Below, one piece after another: positions 57,861-64,000 of a stretch of 64,000 nucleotides of DNA; the stretch's first letter is position 1, and every line of letters starts with the position of its first letter. The position numbers and the translations under genes are program-made. The notes under the pieces are model-generated. The model was not told the DNA's origin and did not search any database. It saw only the letters and a program-made list of their open reading frames with translations. The stretch covers positions 248,001-312,000 of the forward strand of contig JAHREC010000030.1 of NCBI GenBank assembly GCA_020081605.1. Direction: 5' to 3'. Source of the DNA: Albifimbria verrucaria (Eukaryota > Ascomycota > Sordariomycetes > Hypocreales > Stachybotryaceae).

Positions 57861-58500
57861 GGTCGGGTTTCAAGTGGAAAAGAGGAAGCTTTATAGCTGG
57901 TGGATGATAAAATGGCGTGGATGATTGTTAGAAGTATGAGGCATGCAAACAAGAAAGGGGTCAAGGCTATATAGCCGCCGTGATTTTGTAGGTGAGTGGT
58001 CATTTGATGTGACGCTGCATCCAACGAGAACGAGGCTGAGCAAATCCGCCTGCAGCAGGCTCCGTCAACCAAGTCGAAAAAGGAACCAACAACACATGCG
58101 GCTCAATTCTCCACAACGAATCAAGGGGCGGTAGTTGCCGCCGCAGCCATTTGAAACCACTAGGCTGTTGGCTCGAAGACATTGGAGGAGAAGAGCATCG
58201 CTTCATATTATCTAGCAGTGGTTTCTGTGTTTTTGTAATTACTGTTGTTGTTGCTGTTGTTGTTTAATTGCAAATTTGCTCAGGGATACGATCAATCAAC
58301 CCCGAATTTGACTGAGACGGAATAAGTAGAGGACGCCTTGTACAGTATGCCGCTACGATCGACTTGATTATAGATATACTTGAATTTCTTAACTGAATAT
58401 GCGCATCACAAAACTAGAAATCCAAGAACAATTGATGACGTTTTTACCGAAACCCCTTGCCAAGTCACTTACTCATACTAAATACATCCCTGAAGCTTCG
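57861..58500. other. Intergenic with TTG microsatellite
   Basis: Spacer between two minus-strand genes, with a TGT/TTG repeat at about 58242-58264. No coding evidence. Confidence 0.45.
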
Positions 58501-60898
58501 CTAATCGTAAAGGTCTTTATCCACATCCCCATCCTTACTAGCATGCGGAGTTGTTACTCGGATGCCACTCTCAAGTCTCTCCAAAGTCATCATATAGCCT
58601 TTCTGACCACACCAGTTGTGCACCATCTTGACTGCGTTCTTGATCTCTCGGCCATTAAGATGCCAGAGCGATAGTTCACGCATATCGCCATCATCTAGCG
58701 GCCTCTCTCCACTGCTGATCACCTCTTTACCCCCATCCCCTGAGTGGTCAGCTGGCTTGTCGGTCAGGTGTTTCTGCTCTGGCAATCGTTGCAGGAATTT
58801 ACGCCAGACAGACTCGCGAGCCTCACGGGAAGTTGCTGGAAGAGCAAATGCAGGCTCACACGAGAGCGGAATGCCGAATCTATGGTGTTGTAAAGGTTGG
58901 TGGTGAGGAAGATGATACCGCGGAAGTACTCGAGCTCGCGGAGGAAGATACTAACGAGCTCGTTTCGATGAATATCGTTGGGGTTGCGTTCCGCCATGAA
59001 GACGTCAGCTTCGTCAAGGAGAATGACAGCATCCCAAGCCGTAGCCATCTCGAACACACGCTTGATGTTGGCGCCAAGCTGAGCGGGGTTTACTCCGAGG
59101 TCTTCGGCCTGCAGATAGAACAGAGGACGCTTTGTACGGTCGGCAACGGCCTCGGCAGTCAAGGTCTTACCAGTACCAGGAGGACCCGAGAGCAGGATAA
59201 TGAGGCCTTGTCCTTTACCTATGATCACGTCCTCCGTTGGTGTAGAGTTTTTGGCGCTTGACTTGTCTTTGCCCTTCAAATTATGGTTCTCTACAAATGA
59301 AAGCACGAGGTCCTTCTGCTGCTCATCGTAGACCAAGTGCGAGTACGCCTCCTCATTCCACACCATAGGCTCGATGTCTTCGATGTAGAATTGAACTATA
59401 AGAGTTGTCAGCAATTGTCATCAACAAATTGGAAGTGATATTCTTACGCCATTCCTTGTTCTTCAATGCATAGCCCCAATGAGTTCACTCATGAAGCACA
59501 AGTCCTCCTCCTTTTCCAGCATGTCCTCTTTGTTTTTCAGCTCTTCTTTCTCAGTGAGCCTTCTTCCGTTAGACTTGACTGCAGAGGCGGACTCGCCATA
59601 CTTCTCCCGAGTCTGCCTCTCAATTCGAGGGTTGCTATTCTCTCGTTTCCCTTGGGTAAGATGGAATTTGTTGTATCCCACAACATCAATAAGAACACGG
59701 CCCTCGACATTGTGTCTGGTGGCACATTCGCCAATTTGGAGTGCCAGACCGTTGTAGCAGCAATACCTAAGGCCTTGGTAGTCAAGAGCTCTCTTGCCAC
59801 GAGCAGAGAGACGCTTCTTGATGTCCTCTTTCTGAGACTGAAGGTCGAAGGGACAGTGTTCAAGCTCAGTGATTTGCTTTTTCCTTGGAAACTTCGAATC
59901 GGCAGTACCTTTTCCTTCCATATAAACTCAGATCCATTGAAGACCAAGAACTTGGCTTTGATGCTGAGATAGCGCCCCTCTTCTGTTATTTCGTATTTGG
60001 TGCTTTCGACCTTACACAGTGACTCGGAGTTAAGACCATGAGTATAGACAACGGAGCCGCGTGGAAAGAGTGTCCAAGCTGATGAGAATTCTATGAGCCC
60101 GCTAGCGAGTTGATGCTTTTCTTGATCCTCATCTCGCCAAACATATCATCTAGAACACGGACAAATAGCTTGAGGTATTGCTTCAAAGGCTTTGCATCGT
60201 CTGTAGCCTTGTACAGCGCGATGATATCGTCTTGGCAGAACCATAGCGGACTAAATGGCTCCTCAAACTTCGCAGGCTCGTTGATGTCCAGATTCATGGC
60301 CTCTTTCTTCAGGATTGGCTCCAGCGCAGCAACCAGTGTTGAGTTCTGGACCTCGATCATGTAGTACTTGAGAGGATAGCGCCCCGCGATGCAGGGCTTC
60401 TCGCGATCTTTGATCTTGTAGAGCTTGATAGCAACTCGCTCCTGAGCACGGGTTGCTGACTTGGAAAGCTGCTTGGGAGGGTAGTCGACCCATTCGTACT
60501 CGTTCCGTGACGAGTTGCGACCTTCGTACATGGTCTTGATGACGGCATCAGCACCAAAACCCGGATCTTTTGCTGGAACATTCTGGCCATCATGGCCATC
60601 GACTGAATCCAAATCAAGTGGTTTCTCCAGCGAAAGCTCGCGCTGTGGTGGTGCGATTTTACAGCGCCATTTCCAGATGCTCTCCGTCACATCACCCTTG
60701 ATTTCCTTGAGGTCTTTCATGATTCTTGCCAATTGTACGTCTTTCTCCAGGCACGTCAAATCTGCTCTACAATTATGAGCATACCGGAAGAGATGCAAAA
60801 GGAATAAGGTTCTTACTTCTGCTGAAGCGACCAGTTTTATACAGATCGAGTCGCTTAGAGAAAAAACCTAGTCCTACCTTGATAGCACGTAGGACTAC
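58501..60898 (-). CDS. AAA-family ATPase, fungal type (several frameshifts, 5' end uncertain)
   Basis: ATP-driven remodelling protein with a fungal-specific N-terminal half; substrate unknown. The N-terminal part includes DLTCLEKDVQLARIMKDLKE, YPLKYYMIEVQNSTLVAALE, FSPLWFCQDDIIALYKATDD and FVRVLDDMFGEM. The middle has FLVFNGSEFIWKE, VLIDVVGYNKF and FMSELIGA. The AAA module has FYIEDIEPMVWNEEAYSHLV, Walker A LLSGPPGTGKTLTAEAVAD, Walker B DAVILLDEADVFMAER, FLRELEYFRGIIFLTTN (sensor 1 Asn) and SAFRSRV (arginine finger region). The C-terminus reads WHLNGREIKNAVKMVHNW. Frames must be joined near 60105, 59890-59900, 59474-59477 and 58827-58829, and an intron lies near 59400-59455. An intron at about 60773-60822 probably precedes DLTCLEKD, so the start is upstream and not fixed. 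Confidence 0.78.
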
Positions 60899-61395
60899 TG
60901 TTCGGTAAACATTTGCCGTTTCTGCCTGGTAGCCTCAATGAAAATATCCCATATCTCTGCCGCAATTTGCAGGCATGTGCGGCCGTAGCCATTGGCTCAT
61001 GGCTTTGACATCAGGCAGCATGATGGGCTGAGCATCCAAGCCACTTTCAGGCAACAACTGCTGTGTTACATCAAAACACGAAATACTGGCAAACCGGTAC
61101 TATGATGATGTAGGGCCCTTGCTATGCAGTCTTGGAGCGTGGGGTAAAAATGCAACACTGCTCTACGCTTTGCGCTGGCCAACTGATGTAACCCATCTCT
61201 GCTGTGCTTAGAAGATCGGAGCTGATGGTGGCTTTGCCAATCACCATACATTTGATACGACAAATATGTAACGGGTTTCATTGCTTTAGTTTGCTGTCCT
61301 CCCACACCATTTCACCTTGCTATCTGTACCATTGCATTGGCATTGGCATTGGCATTGTAGTTGTAGTTACTGTAAACATTGGGCCTTCAGCATCT
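60899..61395. other. Intergenic with hexamer repeat
   Basis: Upstream of the ATPase and downstream of the last hydrolase. Contains about four copies of the hexamer ggcatt at 61335-61357. No coding evidence. Confidence 0.45.
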
Positions 61396-62639
61396 TCAAA
61401 TAGTGCAGCCACGCTCCGAGTCCAGAATGGATTGGAACCAATCGAATACAACTTGATTCTGTTGTTTCAATGCCCCCATGCCACAGTGCTCCGCCACGAT
61501 ATCTTCAGCCCGGAACAGGTAGTAGTGGCCGCATCCCCAAGCTCGTCCGCCAGCTTCTTCGGCTCGCCTAAGGTCGCAACGTCGTATTCGCCCTCGGCAA
61601 CAAATACTGGCGTCTTGACCTTGTCAATCACTGGTTCCAAAGTGTAATTAGCTGTCAAGGTAACAAAGTCATAAGCCGACGGCGTGTTAAATGACCACAA
61701 TCCCTGCCCCAGCCCCCAGCGCAGTGGGGTCGGGACACCAGGCTTGAGGAACCGCTGTGCCAGCGCGTCAAATGCCGTCCTGTTGCCTGAATCATAGACG
61801 CGCATGGCTTCTTCACCAAAGTCGTGCCGGACACGCGCTCCAAAGTCCCAGACACCGTCGATCGCCATGACGGCAGCGAGGCGGTGCTCAAAAGCCGCAG
61901 CGCGGGGAGCCAAATAGCCACCGAATGAGAAACCAAAAACGCCAATCGAGTCCGGGTCGACGGCATCTTTCTTGTCCAGTAGATAGTCGACAGTCGGTGT
62001 AATTACTTTCTCCCACTCATGGGTGAACCCAACATTTTGGTAACGGCGCACAGACGGCTGACCAGGGCCCTCAATTGTAAGCACATTGTAACCTCGTTCA
62101 AGCGCAGCGATTCCGGCTGCATGATACATTTCTTCCTGCGAGCCATCGTAGCCATTGAACATGATGACGGTTGGCCGTTGTTCCACTACTTCATCTGGAG
62201 TAAACCATATGCCCTGAATATCAAAGTCCGGCGTGTTAATTGTCACTCGCTCATTTGGGGTGGCCAACGTGGCAAGCCCCGCGTCAAATGCAGCGGTCTG
62301 GCTCTCCCAGTAGTCAAATATTCGAGGGTCTGAAGCATTTTCGTGAAGGTAAAAGTCGGCTGCACGGAAGTAAGTCGCAGCACTGAAGAATGCAGTGCGA
62401 GCAGAGGCTGGGAACTTGGACTTGGCAATCTTCTTGGCTCGCTTATACACGACTTGTGCCACTTCCACGAACGACTTGGAGAAACTCTCCAAATCCCCAG
62501 GAATGATGGAGTTTGCTGCGACGAGAACTTCTCCCAGGTCCGATCCATCATAAACACTCATGGAGAGAGCGCGGAGGATCTGGAAATGGAACGCAGTGTC
62601 ACTGCTCAGCCATTGCAGGGTAAAGTTGGAGCTGGCCAT
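61396..62639 (-). CDS. Alpha/beta hydrolase of the fungal polyketide-hydrolase type (one frameshift)
   Basis: Related to FrsA/DUF1100-like and S9-peptidase-like hydrolases; fungal relatives act in secondary metabolism, for example the Ayg1-type polyketide hydrolases, but the substrate here is unknown. The ATG at 62639 starts MASSNFTLQWLSSDTAFHFQ. A helical cap follows (about residues 20-130), then PTVIMFNGYDGSQEEMYHAA, YNVLTIEGPGQPSVRRYQ, the nucleophile elbow IGVFGFSFGGYLAPRAAAFE (Ser in GFSFGG), MAIDGVWDFGARV and TPVFVAEGEYDVATLGEPKK (acid Asp). A missing base at the C run 61535-61538 hides the end; restored it reads CGHYYLFRAEDIVAEHC, with the catalytic His, and ends near 61396. Length 414 residues. 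No signal peptide. Confidence 0.82.
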
Positions 62640-62721
62640 TCTGGGAGCGGTGACGGCGGTGTCTATTGGAGTAGGCTGAAGAAGATGTGCAGAGTATGGA
62701 AGATTGTGTGAAACAATATAT

Positions 62722-62731
62722 ACCTTTATAC
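62722..62731 (-). promoter_or_regulatory. TATA box of the last hydrolase
   Basis: The minus strand reads TATAAAGGT about 85 bp before the ATG at 62639. A second TTATATAAG lies further out at 62817-62825. Confidence 0.5.
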
Positions 62732-62831
62732 CACTGCTCTGAACACCAATCGGAAGCTACAACAAGCTCTTCCGGGTGGTGATGCTGTCCCGAGGTGCTG
62801 GAAACAGTGCACCCTTATATAAGTATAACTA

Positions 62832-63008
62832 CGGCCGTAAATACATCAGACGAAACTCCTCATCTGATGGCACAGAGCATAATTCAAGACATCTCTTGAA
62901 CCTAGTAATCACGACGAGGTTAAGAAACCAGGATATCGAAGTTGTTGCTTGACCACATTTGGCAAGTAATAATTGACACTCCTATCAGATCCATCATAAC
63001 GGCCGTAA
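62832..63008. promoter_or_regulatory. Two ACGGCCGTAA palindromic sites
   Basis: The 10-mer ACGGCCGTAA, whose first eight bases are self-complementary, occurs at 62832-62841 and again at 62999-63008, upstream of the hydrolase start. The abutting CGG/CCG triplets resemble Zn2Cys6 factor half-sites. Binding is inferred only. Confidence 0.35.
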
Positions 63009-63858
63009 GATCTGGATTCTTGGTGGCGCAAACTTCAAAAGATCGTCAACGATAGGTTAGCTCCAGGCCGAGTCGCACATCGCTGTAGTGAGCTGAGTGA
63101 GAAGGAATGCAATCTTACGCTTTCTTCATACCCTGGTGGCACAGGATTCACGTCCTTCCAAGTGATGAGCAGAAAGATGACTGCAGATCTAGCAGGCCAG
63201 GCCTGAGCTTCTTTGTGCGAGGATACTTCGTTAAAAATGAGAAAAATAGCATGAATTTGGCAGACCGAACGAAGGGCATTGCTAGATAATTACTACGATT
63301 ATATCACATTTTGATACCTTTCTGGGTTGACTTTGGTATATACGATCAATACTCAGTTGTCAATTGGGGTGGTGGCAGATATTCAGGACATCCACCCATG
63401 TAGCTTCTGACTGTGTTGTGTGGGAACAGGCCAGAGAACAAGAACCAGGGTTGCAAAAAGACCTTGATCCAAAGTATAACAGGCAAACTATTGTTCAACT
63501 GTTCGGGTATCAATAGCTGCCTACTGAACTCTCAATCAAGTTGGCCTAGCCTCTTAATTCGTAAATCCTGGTGCAGCTCGTTTTACAGTTTGGAATCAAG
63601 TCTCTAGAGCTAGCCTTCATGCCTATCAATTCAACGGATAAAACGATTGAAGTACTCTGCCTAAAATTTCTGTCCCGATTTGTGCCCCGAAATAAGGATG
63701 ACACGCTCAATCAAAGAGAAGCTACCAATTTTCAGGCGTTTGCTTGAGGCACATGCTTTTGCCGTGGGACAACGTGAGAAGCTCCACTACGGGGAACCTC
63801 GTCGGAGTGACGATTCCACAGTCGCGAAAGAACTGGTTAATCAAGGTGGAGTCCACCG

Positions 63859-63889
63859 CGCGCTTCGCGCCTGTGAAGGCGCGAGCGCG
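63859..63889. repeat. GC-rich imperfect hairpin
   Basis: The arm cgcgcttcgcgcc (63859-63871) pairs with ggcgcgagcgcg (63878-63889) with one bulged base around the loop tgtgaa. It stands out from the AT-richer surroundings. Confidence 0.5.
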
Positions 63890-64000
63890 GGCGCGAAATC
63901 TTCCAGCACGGAACTTTTTGGGTTACGTAGCCAGCCGCAATAGAGTAATGACATTGTGTAAGTGTGTGTGGACGTGGTATCATCGAATGTAAAGTTTGCC

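Larger units (their letters stand above)
62640..64000. other. Right-edge intergenic region
   Basis: Promoter of the hydrolase and about 900 bp of sequence without a supported gene. It includes a GC-rich hairpin at 63859-63889. A gene could start beyond the edge. Confidence 0.45.

Overview
This window is nuclear DNA of a filamentous ascomycete (Pezizomycotina, probably Sordariomycetes/Hypocreales; the order is an inference). Genes carry 44-100 bp GT-AG introns, and the content is typically fungal: an AA9 lytic polysaccharide monooxygenase, a GLEYA-domain surface protein, a GH18 chitinase, a fungal_trans-type regulator without a zinc cluster, CorA-like membrane proteins, DNA ligase IV with two BRCT domains, and four tRNA genes. 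About 25 protein genes lie on both strands with no operon-like arrangement, separated by intergenic stretches of up to 4.8 kb.

Layout. 1-6.6 kb: AA9 LPMO (+), ADP-ribosylglycohydrolase (+), RRM protein (-). 6.6-13 kb: long promoter and a secreted Kex2-type protein (+), tRNA-Ala with intron (+), GLEYA protein (-). 15.2-23 kb: very large fungal protein of unknown function (+), transcription-factor-like protein (-), FEX fluoride exporter (-). 23.7-30.8 kb: UPRT (+) convergent with DNA ligase IV (-), three tandem tRNA-Glu genes (-), decayed amidoligase-like gene (+). 31-40 kb: CorA transporter (-), two-trefoil secreted protein (-), small Cys-rich protein (-), vacuolar-type alkaline phosphatase (+). 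41.5-48.5 kb: alpha/beta hydrolase (-), complex I assembly factor NDUFAF3 (-), ribosomal protein eL34 (-), small helical protein (-), FAR1-type DNA-binding protein (+). 48.5-53.3 kb: gene-poor. 53.3-64 kb: chitinase (+), glutathione transferase (-), CorA-like protein (-), AAA ATPase (-), polyketide-hydrolase-like enzyme (-), gene-free right edge.

The main observation is technical. Most genes are interrupted by single-base frameshifts, nearly all a missing base, usually in a short homopolymer (C/G runs most often, some A/T). One lies in the essential ribosomal protein eL34. When one base is allowed per site, gene after gene becomes a full-length family member (secreted protein 600 aa, alkaline phosphatase 564 aa, GH18 356 aa, eL34 116 aa). 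I therefore read these breaks as consensus errors of a long-read assembly, not as pseudogenes. The exception is the amidoligase-like gene, which also has an in-frame stop and has lost its conserved His pair.

No defence island, CRISPR, rRNA or intact transposon was seen, and no clear multi-gene novel system. The items most worth following up are the AA9 with an altered copper axial site, the roughly 1,070-residue orphan protein, the two-trefoil secreted protein with a minisatellite linker, the tRNA-Glu tandem with a compensatory base pair, the duplicated 3' end of the ligase gene, and a repeated palindromic zinc-cluster-like site upstream of the last hydrolase.
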